Assembly (NCBI RefSeq): GCF_029867415.1
Contig: NC_081185.1
Span: 84,449,712 to 84,513,711, forward strand
Source of the DNA: Vicia villosa
Taxonomy: Eukaryota; Streptophyta; Magnoliopsida; Fabales; Fabaceae
Direction of reading: 5' to 3'
Length of the DNA: 64,000 nucleotides
The notes under the pieces: generated by a model
The model's database searches: none
Seen by the model: the letters and a program-made list of their open reading frames with translations, nothing else
Told to the model about the DNA's origin: nothing
Shown: positions 35,507-47,222 of the stretch, piece after piece
Layout of the letters: every line of letters begins with the position of its first letter
Numbering within the stretch: position 1 is the stretch's first letter
Program-made: the position numbers and the translations under genes

Positions 35507-37846
35507 TGTAATACGGTGAACTGACTTTTAATGTCGCGGTTAAGCATGAGTCGCCACCGTCTTTTATTTTGTCCAATGATAGGAAAGGTAAAAAGTACAG
35601 AAAAAGACCTTTTGAAAAGAAATCAGGCTCGGGGGGTAAGTTATGAAAAGGGAAGGTGCAAGCACCCTTTTCATCCGTAGTTATCTACGGGCTCTTAACC
35701 TGCTTAGCTCATGTTTGTTTGTTTTTTAGTTGAAAAAAGGCATAAGGACTTTAGCGTAAATGCGTAGCCTTAGTTTTTCAAAATAGTATTGAAAAGATAT
35801 TTTTTATTGAGCTAGGCAGATTAAGAGCACTACCCTAACTAATTGGTCTTTTTCTATACTTTTTACGGTTCCTAGGACTATCCATACTATTTAGAAGTAG
35901 GTAGTCCTTGTTTATATTGGACGTATGGGTCATCGAAGGGTCATCGAGGTCGTTTGAAGGCAACAAGTAGAGATGCCTTTAGCAATTTCGAAGGGACAAA
36001 TCATCTCAATCGAGGGACTAGATCATGCATTTGTAGGCAGCAATTCGAGGGTCATCGAGCGACCGTGATCTTTGATGATTTTTTGTTTATCGAGGGACGT
36101 TTGCTTTAGACACCTCTACATTCGAGGGACACGACCTTTATTCGTAGGCAACCAAGAGAGGCGTACCTTAGGGGCGAGTGTGTGAAGCAATCACGTGTGT
36201 CTTTTTCAGAATATTTATCTTTTCAGTTAGTGATCTAAATTGTATTTAATTTCTTTTCACTCCCTAAATTACTAACTCATGCAGGTATATAGTACAAAAA
36301 TAAAAAGCAAAAAAATAAGAGAGTCCTAACTATTACAGGGTTTCGGGGAGAGGGATTACAATTTTAAACGAGCGGGGATAAAAAATTATTACAAACCCAC
36401 AATTAAAACGAAAATGAAAGATTAATATATACAAACTATAAACGTCTACAAAATAGTCACATGCTCTAGACGGTACCTCACAAAAAATCAAAAAAAGTGT
36501 TAGTACGAATATATACAAATGATGCATGAATAATGATGAAGAATACTAAACAAAAGAAAATATATAAATAAGCATGTTAAATCTAAAAAGAAATCAAACT
36601 ACATATTTTTATATTTTTATAATAGAAATTAATTAAATGACTAAACTAATTAATTAATAGTAATTGAAATAAAACAAAATTGTGAAATTAACTAAACAAC
36701 ATAACACTGATTAAGACAAAATCAAAGGAAGTGCAACTAAAAATGGAGAACCGTGCAAAATAGCCCAAGGCCGATTAATCTTCAAATCCTAATACTAGTT
36801 ATAATAGGATTAGATTAATAAAAATTAAAAAAAAAAAACAACAAAATATTCTCCTTAAAAAAACGGACTACACACCACACTTGGAAGTCTCTTTTAATTT
36901 TTCTTTGACTTTTTCAAAATAAGCGGTTAGCCAACGAATAATGAACAAGTGGCAATTCATTTTTAATAATAAAAACCAAAACCAACAATAATAAATGAAT
37001 GGTGGACATAGAGACTCAAGTTCTTTTCTTCACACGTTTTCTATCTTCCTAAAAAATTCTCAGAAAACCAAATCGAAAGTTCACATCAACACCAAGAATC
37101 AAAGAGCAAGAGTAATACCGGGACGAGATCGATTAATGGCTAGCGAAATCGGAATCGACGGTGGGGCGGAATGGTTGACGGTGGCTACAAGTGAGGAGGT
37201 TCGCGGTTCGGATATGTGGCTTCGTCGGAGCCGATGGCTGTAGCGACCTCGTCATGGGCGGAGATCAGCCGTGGTTGGCTTTTGACGACGGATCTGGTGC
37301 GGTTGTGTTAGGCCGACAAGGGTGATGTGTTCACACGGAGGAGAATTCATTCCGCCGAGGACGTGACCGTCGCGGGTGACCCGATCTGCGGCTATCGGTG
37401 TTGGATTATTGTTCTCCTCATAGCTACCTGCAGAATCAAATCAATAACAAAGAACAAAAATTGTATCAGAACTTTCTGTATGTTGTTGTTAAATGATTCT
37501 TGAATATTGATTGTAATTTTTGTTCTGCTTTTGTTTTCAATCTGAGATCTTTTGGATTTATGATGATGATTGTGATGTTGTGAGGTTCAACAATGGTTTT
37601 GTTTTGGTTTAGAACTTTTATTTTGAAATATGGTAAATAATTTGTCTTAGAACATATACAAAGTTGTTCTGGTGTTTGAATTTGTAACAATAGCGAGTTT
37701 TGCTAATGTGTGAAAAAAATTGGTGTAGAGTGGTATGTGATAGAGAGGAAGAGTAGACTAGGTTAGGATTTGTTTATACTGTACGTGTGCGGTCCCCCTT
37801 GTTAATGTAAGAATGTTAGTTTATATAACAAAACATTAGGTTAAGT
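35507..37846 (-). repeat. 5' LTR of element D, truncated by the assembly gap
   Basis: Its 3' end (..GTATTACA) is at 35507. It is colinear with the left LTR and lacks the Helitron (empty site 36701/36702). It carries the same GC-rich island and the same antisense frame (36995-37243). About 650 bp, including the LTR start and the tRNA-like block, are missing at the gap. Confidence 0.85.
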
Positions 37847-37946
37847 NNNNNNNNNNNNNNNNNNNNNNNNNNNNNNNNNNNNNNNNNNNNNNNNNNNNNN
37901 NNNNNNNNNNNNNNNNNNNNNNNNNNNNNNNNNNNNNNNNNNNNNN
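37847..37946. other. Assembly gap (100 N)
   Basis: Exactly 100 N, a conventional placeholder; the true size is unknown. The left side ends inside the 5' LTR of D; the right side begins inside the LTR of C. Confidence 1.
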
Positions 37947-39097
37947 GCACATGACCTATAATTTCACTTTATGAGGCCAACTTTGAACAAGCATAACTCC
38001 TAGCTCAAATTGAATTTTGAGAAGGTTGAACACAATTTGGAAAGCCCTAAACATCTACTTTAAATCATTAGTTTATGTCTTCTTCAGATTCCTTTGGGAA
38101 ATTTGTGAAAAATGAGGCCAAAGTTGGAAGAAAACTAGGTTAAAACACTTAGAAAAATTTCTAAGTGTTTATGACCTAAACTTCAAAATTTCCAAAACTT
38201 CATAAATGGTTGATCTTTTGAAAAAAGTTCCCTTGTAAGATGTTGTTTTATTTTGCAAGATCTACAACTTTCATGTTGGAAGTTTTTTGAGTTGTGTAGG
38301 TGAAATTTTGAGATCTCACCATGCCTTTAAAAACCCTAATTCCCGACTTTTCGCTCCTTGATGAATTTCTTTGAATTTCTTTGGCCAAATGACTTTGATA
38401 TCCATATATTGATGATATTGATCTTTGAAAGTCATTTTTTGACCAAAAACCTTAAAAGTCAATGATGATCCTTCACAGTTGACTTTTTCCTGACAAAGTG
38501 AATTTTTGGGCTTTTGTGTAGAAATAAGATCTTCTCCCCAAATGGATGATATAAATGGATTATATGGAGGTAGTAGAGATCCTTGAATCATGTCTTGAGT
38601 TTTGGATTCATGCCCTGATCAGAAGTCAACTATCTTGGTGAATTAGGTCAAAACCCTAATTTGTCGACCATGTGAAAGTAATGACTGTAGACTTTGAATT
38701 GAAGTGTGATGTCCAGTAGACCTTGTAATATGAGTTATTTGAAGATGATTGATGTCTTTGAATGACCCTCTGAGGTTTCTTAGGGTTTCCCAAATGTGAT
38801 CCCTGATTTTAGTCCTTGATAGGCTCAAAACCCTAGTCTGGTGACCTGAGTAAACCTGTACTCATATGACTGGATGTCTAATCAATCATAGATGAGAAAA
38901 ATGAAGTCTTTGAGCCCCATGATTGTATTAGAGATTAGTCTTTGTTATTGATTGATCCTTTGCCTGAGCTTTCTTGTCTTTGAGCATCCTCGATTAGGTA
39001 CCAGATGGAGAAATGACTGCTCTGGGTACTTGTCTTGACCTGATGAAAAATCCTGAAGATATGTCATCTCAGGGGGGTCAAAAATTAGGGTATGACA
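37947..39097 (-). repeat. Element C: partial Ogre-like LTR
   Basis: The minus-strand start is at 39097 with TGTCATACCCTAATTTTTGA. It shares order and many blocks with the U3 of element A (for example AATCAGGGATCACATTTGGG, AACTTCCAACATGAAAGTTG) but is clearly diverged (perhaps 65-75% by eye). CATAT at 39098-39102 is the likely 5-bp target duplication. Whether it is a 5', 3' or solo LTR cannot be told because of the gap. Confidence 0.8.
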
Positions 39098-41034
39098 CAT
39101 ATATGTCGAGGATCTTGATCCTTAAGTCAATGGCTTCTTCGAGACCCATGATACAAGCTTCATATTCTGCGATGTTGTTGGTGCAATCAAATAGTAATCT
39201 GGCGGAGAACGGGATATGAGTACCCTTGGGAGTGATGATGATTGCCCCAATTCCATTGCCAAAAGCGTTTACTGCTCCATCAAAAATTAGGCCCCATCTT
39301 GATCCAGAATCAGGACCTTCTTCAGATAACGGTTCGTCACAATCTTTCATCTTCAAGTACAAGACATCTTCATCAGGAAAGTCAAACTTGAGAGATTGAT
39401 ATTCATTAATTGGTTGATGTGCCAAGTGATCGGCGAGAATGCTTCCTTTGACCGCTTTTTGGGCACGGTACTCAATGTCATACTCAGATAACAGCATTTG
39501 CCATCGGGCAATCCTTCCTGTTAAGGCAGGCTTTTCAAAGACATACTTGATCGGATCCATTTTGGAGATTAACCAAGTAGTATTGTTGATCATGTATTGG
39601 CGGAGACGTTTTGAAACCCAAGCCAAAGCACAACATGTTTTTTCGAGCATGGAGTAACGAGACTCACAGTCTGTGAATTTCTTACTCAAGTAATAGATGG
39701 CATGCTCCTTCTTACCGGTTTCATCTTGTTGTCCAAGCATACAACCCATGGATTCTTCTAACACAGTAAGGTACATGATTAGTGGTCTTCCTTCAACTGG
39801 AGGAATCAATATTGGTGGTTCTAACAGGTATTCCTTGATACTGTCGAACGCTTTCTGGCAATCTTCAGTCCATATAACCCCTTGATCTTTGCGGAGAAGC
39901 TTGAAAATTGGCCCACAAGTAGCAGTCATTTGAGAGATGAATTTGGAGATATAGTTCAATCGTCCAAGAAATCCTCTTACTTGTTTTTCAGTCTTTGGTG
40001 CAGGCATCTCTTGAATAGCTCTGACTTTGTTGGGATCTACTTCGATACCTCTTTGGCTGACAATGAAACCCAAGAGTTTTCCAGATCTAACCCCAAAAGT
40101 ACATTTGTTAGGATTCAAGCGAAGCTGATATTTCCTTAATCGTTGAAACAACTTCAAAAGTTATTCAATATGTTCTTCTTCTGTGCTGGACTTGGCTATC
40201 ATGTCGTCCACATAAACTTCAATTTCTTTATGCATCATGTCATGAAAGAGAGTAGTCATTGTCCTTTGGTAAGTTGCGCCTGCATTCTTCAATCCAAACG
40301 GCATCACTTTGTAGCAAAAGGTACCCCATGGGGTGATGAAAGATGTCTTCTCCATGTCTTCGGGAGCCATCTTGATCTGATTATAACCGGAGAACCCGTC
40401 CATAAATGAAAAGACGTTGAACTTAGCGGTGTTATCAACCAGCATGTCAATATGAGGTAATGGAAAGTCATCTTTTGGACTGGCTTTGTTCAAGTCACGG
40501 TAGTCAACACACATTCTAACTTTGCCATCTTTCTTTGGAACTGGCACTATGTTGGCCAACCATTGAGGATACTCGGAGGTGACTAGAAAACCTGCGTCGA
40601 GCTGTTTCTGAACTTCCACTTTGATCTTGTTAGCCATATCAGGGTGAGTCCTTCGCAATTTCTGCTTAACCGGCGGACATTCTGGCTTCAATGGTAAGTA
40701 ATGCTGAACAATATTGGTATCCAACCCAGGCATGTCTTGGTAGGACCAGGAAAACACGTCAACATATTCTTTGAGAAGGTCTGTCAACTTACTCTTGATA
40801 TCAGCATCAAGCAGCGATCCAATGGTCACTTCTTTTTTGTCTTCTTCAGAACCCAAGTTGATCTTTTCTAGAGGCTCTTTGTGAGGCAGAATGGCTCTTT
40901 CCTCGTGCTTAAGTAATCGAGAGATCTCGTCCGGGATCTCTTCTTCTTCCTCTTCTTCGGCTTCGAACACAGGAAACTCAAAGTTGGGAGAGGGCATAGG
41001 GTTATTGCATTCAATGGGTTTATCAATAGTAAAT
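39098..41034 (-). pseudogene. pol: pol fragment of element B (RT-RNase H-start of aRNase H)
   Basis: It runs from the intron acceptor at 41035 through KVRMCVDYRDLNKA, the catalytic YVDD (near 40210) and the RT-linked RNase H (LEESMGCMLGQQDETGKK..) into the second RNase H (LIFDGAVNAFGNGIGAI, NNIAEYEACIMGLEEA). It is cut by C just after KILDIY. One nonsense change (TAC to TAA, 40161-40163) interrupts RT; otherwise the frame is open over almost 2 kb. Integrase is missing from this fragment. Confidence 0.92.
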
Positions 41035-41406
41035 CTGCACATATGATTTATATTTATTTCAGAAAATTTATGAATGCAAGAGTGTATGCAGATTTTTTTT
41101 TGAAAAGTTTTTTTTTTGGTTTTGGTTTTTTTTTTTTGGTTTTTTAGGATTACCATTTCCAAAAAAAAAAAGCAAAAATAAAACATATAATGTAGGGAAT
41201 TCAAAATGACACTTTATTTATGATTCATCTTTGAAACAAAGCCCTAAACACAAACTCATTTGTCTTGGGCAGGACAAAGAGGGAAACTTTTAAAACAAAG
41301 CCCTATACACAAAGTTATTTGGGCGGAACATTTAAAAGCGAAGCCCTATAAAACATCTCTCTGCTTTGGGCAAGGCAGGAGGTCCAAATAACAGCGAGGT
41401 GATTAC
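41035..41406 (-). other. Intron of element B between gag-pro and pol
   Basis: Minus-strand donor GTAATC at 41406 and acceptor ATGTGCAG ending at 41035, 372 bp, in the same place and phase as the intron of A. Its length differs from that of A mainly in poly-A/T runs (41090-41180). Confidence 0.75.
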
Positions 41407-42076
41407 TTTGAGCGGCGAACAACATTCGGAACGTTGACAGCTTTCCAGTAGCAACGAACTCCTCTGTGTATTATGTACTCAGGAAAATTCTCCTCAGAAT
41501 TATCTTCAGTATTGACATTGACCGCTGGTCGAGCAGGATTTGAAGGTCCTGGTTTGTCAACCTTGTTCTTTGTAGAGTTGAAACGGTCTTCTTCTACTTC
41601 TTGAAGAGCATAAGACGAATCACAATCTTCAGAATTTTCAGGATGTAATTCCCAGTCTTCAGGATGAAGAGACTCATTGTCAGAGACACTTTCTGAGTCA
41701 ACTGCGGGGCCATCTTCCCCTTCATCTTCAAAAATGGCATTTACGTGATAATAACCATCTTCGGGATTATGAATCTTGGCAGAAGCATTGAAGTCAGTAA
41801 TTTCAGGCTGCTGAGAAAATTGACAGGGCTGATAAGCCTCTTCTGGTTGACTGTTATATTCAAAGGGATCTCCCCATCCAGTTGGTTGGATGTCTTCAAT
41901 CGCAATCTTTGAACTTTCAGGTGCAGTGTATTTCACCATATAATCAAATTTTCCACTTGGTTATCCCAAGGTGTCTCAAATTTCTGCAGGAACAGGCTCA
42001 GTTTCTTTGCCTTTGGATTTCTCTGAAGGAGGATATGGTTCTTCCTGAGATATGTATCCCGAGTCATTGAGATAAC
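41403..42076 (-). pseudogene. gag-pro: 3' end of gag-pro of element B
   Basis: The C-terminal acidic region of the gag-pro polyprotein (MVKYTAPESSKIAIEDIQPT ... VPNVVRRSK) is open at 41403-41939. Upstream, to the insertion of A at 42077, the frame holds TGG to TGA and CAA to TAA changes relative to A. Both are C-to-T type transitions on one or other strand, consistent with decay of methylated DNA. Confidence 0.85.
42072..42076. repeat. Target site duplication of element A (left copy)
   Basis: ATAAC directly precedes the LTR. The matching copy should follow the 3' LTR near 65078, outside the window. The undisturbed site is visible in the gag-pro of A itself (ATGTTATCTCAATGACTC near 53325). 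Confidence 0.7.
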
Positions 42077-43650
42077 TGTCATACCCCAATTTTTGACCTA
42101 AGATACCACCTCATATCATTTGCATATGCATCATTTGCATCTCTAACAAATTGCATAGCTTGTGTTTGCTACTTGTGACTCAGCAGGATTTAATCAGGAA
42201 ATCACTCATCAGTACAAGTAACAATCAATTAGGGTTTTGTTCTCCCTTCATCTCAAAAGAACTATCTTCATCAACAATCAATATTTGGTCCTCAGAGATT
42301 CACCTCAACAAGCTCAAAGACTCTGAATCGACTGAATTAGGGTTTTGACTGAAGACAGCACACTCCTGACTTTTGCTCAGAATTTGACCTAATGGCTTGG
42401 GACATGATATCAAGACCTCAAGTGCATCATTTTGACCTAATCCATTGGCTCATAACATCTCCTACACAAAGATTGATCAGACAAATCCTCAGATCAGGGT
42501 TTTGAACTATCAGGGACTGAAATCAGGGATCACATTTGGGAAACCCTAAAAACCCCCAGGAAGTCAATCAAAGGTTTCAATCATCTTCAAATAATCCCTA
42601 TGACAATATCCAATGGAAATTACATCTCAATTCAAGACCTACAGTCATCAATTTCATCAGGTCGACAATTAGGGTTTTTTGACCTAATTCACTAAACAAC
42701 TGACTTTTTAATCAGGACATGGTGCCACAACTCAAACCATGGCTCAATATCCTCTAATGCCTCAATGTGATCCATTCATACCATTCATTTGATGAGGATA
42801 GCCTGTTTCATTTGAAATCTCCAGAAACGCGATTCGTCTGAAAAAGTCAACTGTACAAGATCACCATTGACTTTTGGGGAATTTTGGTCAACCATGACTT
42901 TTGAAGTTTTGAATCATCAATATATGATATATGAAGTCATTTGATCAAGAAAAATCAAGAAAATCAATCAAGAATCAAAAAGTCAAAGTTTGACTTTCAT
43001 ACTTAGAAAATTTTTCTAAGTGTTTTTTCATGGTTTTTTCCAAACTTTGAAAGGGAATTTCTCAAAATTTCACCTACAAACTGAAAAAAACTTCCAACAT
43101 GAAAGTTGTAGATTTTGATCCAATAAACAACTTTGACACATATAAATTTTTTCCATAAGATCAACCATTTAAGAGATATGGTGCTTCAAAGTTGGTACTT
43201 TTTGAAAGTTTCACTTAAAACTTCATTTTTCTCAAAGTTCATGGATCTTTTTCACCCACTTCCTTAAGGATCTTGAAGAAACTTCCAACTAGGGTTTTGA
43301 AGTATGTAATATGAGCTTTCCAAAATGTCCAAGAGCATGAAAAAATATGGAGTGTAGCTATGGTTTTGAATTTTGCCATTAGTAAACTTTTCACTTGAAA
43401 TTTCAAGTCATTTTGCCAAAGTTTTGAACCAAATTGCCAAATGATCCAAATAATGATGCATAGATGCAATGATTGAAGATATTTTCTGATTTAAAGATCA
43501 GAATGGAAGAGGATAGGAAGCTTGGAATTTAACCATGGTTTAGTCACTTTTAACCATTTGCATTTAATGTAAAAGATTCCATTTTATCTCTTAAGCCAAA
43601 TCATCATTCTTGATCAACTTGCAAAAGCTTGGAGTTCAGAATCCTTGGCC

Positions 43651-43659
43651 TATAAATAG
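43651..43659 (+). promoter_or_regulatory. LTR TATA box of element A
   Basis: TATAAATAG within GGCCTATAAATAGAGG, about 1.57 kb into the LTR. The downstream AACACACCAAAACCTCAC stretch would hold the transcription start about 30 bp later, so R would start near 43685. The 3' LTR copy is at 61512-61520. Confidence 0.75.
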
Positions 43660-44611
43660 AGGTCCAAACTCCATTCAAAAACACACCAAAACCTCACAAT
43701 TATAGGTTTTCTCTCTTCTTTCTTGAATTGCAAGTTTCATAGTTTTCAAAGAGGTAGAAAACTCAACCTCCAAACCCTTTGAGTTATGGCCAAAGTGATG
43801 GTTCTAACATCTCATAAACATCAAATATGATGTGTTTGATCCATCCATACACCCCAAATCACCCTAAATCTCAGAATCACTCTTCAACCACCATATTTGC
43901 ATAAAATGAGCCTTAACATATCAATTCTCATACCAGGCCATATCTGTCCAATCTAACCATCCAAACACACTCCATATACTTCATATGAACTGTTCCAACC
44001 ATTATCCATGATCTGAAACACCTCCATCATCAGATTCGATTCTCACTCCAAGCAACTGCAGTTCAGGTTCCATGGCCTTGCTCAAGTGAATTCAAACTGT
44101 TCCAAGCATTCAAACATGTTCCATAGGGTCCATTGATGCTGTCCAGATCAAGAAACAACATCTGTAACACCTCCAGGCACGATTTCAATTTCCAGTTTGG
44201 CCGTTTTTGAGGTAAGTGCTCATGAACTTCAAACTCTATCATACATGCATCATAAATGAAATATGAGCATACCATCTTGTTTCTGCACCTATGAGGATCA
44301 TTAACCCTCAATCAATTGCATCATATCATGATCATACACGATTTCACATTGAATTTCAGTTTTAGGGTTCTTCGTGTTCATCACAAAATTGACCCCTTTA
44401 GAGTAAAAATAAATGAATTATAAGACCACCATCATGTTCCTCGTGAAAAACCGAGTGAGATGGACCCTTGGATTGATCAAAACAACACAGTTTTGAAGAA
44501 TTTTGAAAATCAGTTAGGGTTGTGTTCTTGGCGCGTTTTTTTGGTTCAGAAAATTCAAATTGTTGTTTTAAAATATATTGAACTGGAAGCGTATGTTTAA
44601 CAAGCCACAAG

Positions 44612-44675
44612 CGTGGCTCAGTTGGTCCAGGTTTTGGCATGTGAGAGAGAGGGCGTGGGTTCAAGCCCTATTGGA
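44612..44675 (+). promoter_or_regulatory. tRNA-like A-box/B-box block in the 5' LTR of A
   Basis: A-box TGGCTCAGTTGG (44614-44625) and B-box GGTTCAAGCCC (44658-44668), start-to-start 44 bp. The T-arm GTGGG/CCTAT forms five pairs including wobbles around the loop TTCAAGC. No acceptor stem is evident. It lies about 960 bp downstream of the TATA box, in sense orientation. The identical copy in the 3' LTR is at 62475-62529. Confidence 0.75.
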
Positions 44676-45149
44676 GACAAAACCATTTTTTTTGCAACCT
44701 ATTTTCTTTCATTTTTTAACAAACTTTAACCACTCATTTAACCAATCAAAATTCATTATTTTCACTTCATTTTTTTTACACTCTTTATTCAATATACATA
44801 TTTTGACAATGTTAAAAAAAAATCATCAAAAAATATTTATTTGATACATTTTTAATTGGTTTTAAAATGACTTGTTTTTAAGTAATTTTAATACTTTTAA
44901 ATATTGTTTTTTCATTTGATTTTCAAATTTAATCACTTGTAAATATTTTTTGAAGCAAGCCCTAATCATCTAAGTGTTAATTGAAGACAATCTTCTTGTT
45001 TATCTTGATTAAATTGATTTCTTCCAAAATTCAAATTGTTTAAAAACGAGCGATCACGATTCTTTTCAAAAACGGTAAACCATTTCTTTGTGATTTTCAA
45101 AGGAAACTATTGATTAAATCTTTTTAATTGATCAATTGATTTTCAAAAC

Positions 45150-46545
45150 GATGTGGGGCCTCTCGAATATTAGAGAGTATAAGTCCCTTTCGTCTTTCTT
45201 TGTACAGTTTTTGTTTTAACAGAAAAACTTTTTCCAAATAAACTTCCAAACAGTTTTTTTTAACAAACAAATCTTTCAACTCTTTTTTAAACCATCCACC
45301 ATGTTTTATGAAAATAAAACATGGGCCTCTCGAATATTAGAGAGTATAAGTCCCTTTCCTTTTCTTTGTACAGTTTTTCTTTGTACAGAAAACTCTTTCA
45401 AAACAAATCTTCAAACCGTTTTTTTAAAAACAACGCGTCTGTAAATAAACAGTCAACCATGTTTTGTAAATAAACACGGGCCTCCACGTAGGTATAAGTC
45501 CCAAGCCCTTTTGTACATACCCATTCCAGTACATGAAATTAGGTATTTCATTGTACGCCTTTTGTACATATCTCGATCAGTTTGATTTTTAACTTTAATA
45601 ACAAACCGAAAACGAAGGTTTCTTTAAATCTTCCCAAAAATATACCATGGGCCTCCATGTAGGTATAAGTCCCAAGCCCCTTTGTAAATACCTGTTTACA
45701 TAGCTTTGAATAAATTCAAGTGGACCTCTCCCCGAGTGTGAGTCCCGAGCCCTGTGTATACAAATGGATCATGCTTACAGGTATATTTCCTTCATAAACT
45801 CCATTATATACACACACTCTGTCATATATGTATAACTGTTCATATTTGTTCATGTACTTGTTCATGTTTGTTCGTACTTGTTCATATGTGTGTTTGTGTT
45901 ATATATGCTTATTCAACTTAGTACAACACTAGGTTCCCCATAGCCTCCTATTGGGCTTCGTGCAAAGAATCTCCACTAGTTTAGGTTAGGACATAGAGTA
46001 TGGTTTCCCGGTGAAATCGCTCTAAGAGCTCAAACCAACTATACCATGCCTCCCCTTGGGCTTTGTACAAACGAGTGACCCTCCCATAGCCTCCTCTTGG
46101 GCTTACAATGCAAGGACCCTGGATTGTCCCTCCCATAGCCTCCTCTTGGGCTTACAATGCAAGGACCCTCGGATAGCCTCCTCTTGGGCTTCGTACAAGG
46201 ACCCACGGGCTTCTTATAAGCATCCCCAATATCCAAATCAAACACCCTAGGAGATTAGACATTTTTCATCTCTATACTAGGAGTATCTCTTATATATCAT
46301 CACAAACAATCAATCAATCAAACTTTTTTGCCACAAGGCTGGCTAATCAATCAAATTTCTTTTTTGCCACAAGGCTGGCTAATCAATCAAACTGTTTTAC
46401 CACCGTACTGGATGATTAATCAAAGTTTTTGTCACAAGGCTGACTTCATTGAAACTTTTGCCACAAGGCTGGCTGATTAATCAAAGTTTTTGTCACAAGG
46501 CTGACTTCATTGAAACTTTTGCCACAAGGCTGGTTAAACAAAAAC
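45150..46545 (+). repeat. Tandem-repeat zones in the LTR of A
   Basis: Zone 1: GGGCCTCTCGAATATTAGAG with AGTATAAGTCCCTTTC at about 45156 and 45323, and the related GGGCCTCCA.GTAGGTATAAG units at about 45479 and 45650. Zone 2: CATAGCCTCCTCTTGGGCTT, five or so copies at 45937-46200. Zone 3: TTTTGCCACAAGGCTGGCTA with ATCAATCAAA, about six copies at 46318-46535. Zone 1 and part of zone 2 recur in the 3' LTR before the window ends. Confidence 0.8.
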
Positions 46546-47222
46546 ATCTTTATCATTCTAAGCACCCTAAGTGGCATGGCCCCGGGCTTATAATGAAAAG
46601 ATTTTCAAACAAAATTAAATAGATGTATGTGATGATATAGATTAGATACATCTAGCATTTAGACGACATTTGTCTATTTTTCTTTGCTTCCACTAGCATA
46701 AGTGGGAACTACGATTGCTCTGACTTTCTCAACATCCCTTTGAGAATACGTAGGCACAAGGTCGATCCTTGGCGAGCAAAACAAAACAAAAAAACCATTC
46801 AAACCTTAGCACCCGTAGACCCCGAGCTACAGATGCTCTGATTCCCTCTAGGGGATATGTATGCAGAGGATCGCGATGATCTTTGCGAGCATAATCAAAC
46901 AAACACCTTAGGTCCCACCTATTTCACAAGAACCTCCACCACAACAAGAATGGAATAAACAAAACAAAGAAACCTATAGAGTACTATAGATACGTTGGGT
47001 GCTAATACCTTCCCTTCGTATAACCAACCCTCTTACCCAAGATCTCCCCCCACTTTTAGGTTATTGCAGCTTTTTTCCTTTTCCTCCTTTGGAAATAATA
47101 AAAAGTTTGGTCGGTACAAAAGAAAAATCATTTTTTTTGAGCACTCGAGCCCAAAGAAGGCATCAGGTGTCTCATCCAAAAAAAAGAGGAACAAAAACGG
47201 TTTTTCGCCCGCGACAGAAAAA

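Larger units (their letters stand above)
24070..37846 (-). mobile_element. Element D: degenerate non-autonomous Ogre-like element with Helitron in one LTR
   Basis: Minus-strand order: 5' LTR (from the gap down to 35507), tRNA-Arg-type PBS (35486-35503), 5.3-kb internal region without usable ORFs, polypurine tract (30164-30180) and 3' LTR (30163 down to about 24070). The two LTR copies match at about 98-99% by eye except at their outer ends and for the 3,091-bp Helitron in the left copy. A decayed gag trace remains at 33960-34200. About 650 bp of the 5' LTR lies in or is lost to the gap. Confidence 0.85.
39098..42076 (-). mobile_element. Element B: internal fragment of an inverted Ogre of the same family as A
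   Basis: On the minus strand it holds the 3' end of gag-pro, the intron, RT, RNase H and the start of the second RNase H. C cuts it on the left (inside the second RNase H) and A on the right (inside gag-pro). Proteins differ from those of A at only a few percent of positions. The remainder of B should follow the 3' LTR of A beyond the window. Confidence 0.92.
42077..47216 (+). repeat. 5' LTR of element A (5,140 bp)
   Basis: It begins TGTCATACCCCAATTTTTGA and ends ..GCCCGCGACA, 6 bp before the PBS. It holds a TATA box at 43651, a tRNA-like block at 44614-44668 and three tandem-repeat zones at 45150-46545. Short frames inside it (for example 42151-42348) also occur unchanged in the 3' LTR and are not convincing genes. 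Confidence 0.95.

Noticed and set aside
16832..42076. E and B as two halves of one element
   Set aside because: Both are minus-strand Ogres with complementary missing parts, but the integrase of E is only about 80% identical to A whereas B is nearly identical to A, so they belong to different subfamilies.
42151..42348. LTR frames repeated at 60012-60209, 43239/61100, 44063/61924 and 44398/62259 as conserved genes
   Set aside because: They are identical only because the two LTRs are copies from one recent insertion; none has a recognisable domain.
44612..44675. Calling the LTR blocks true tRNA genes
   Set aside because: A- and B-boxes and T-arms are present, but I could not build acceptor or convincing anticodon stems in A, F or D.
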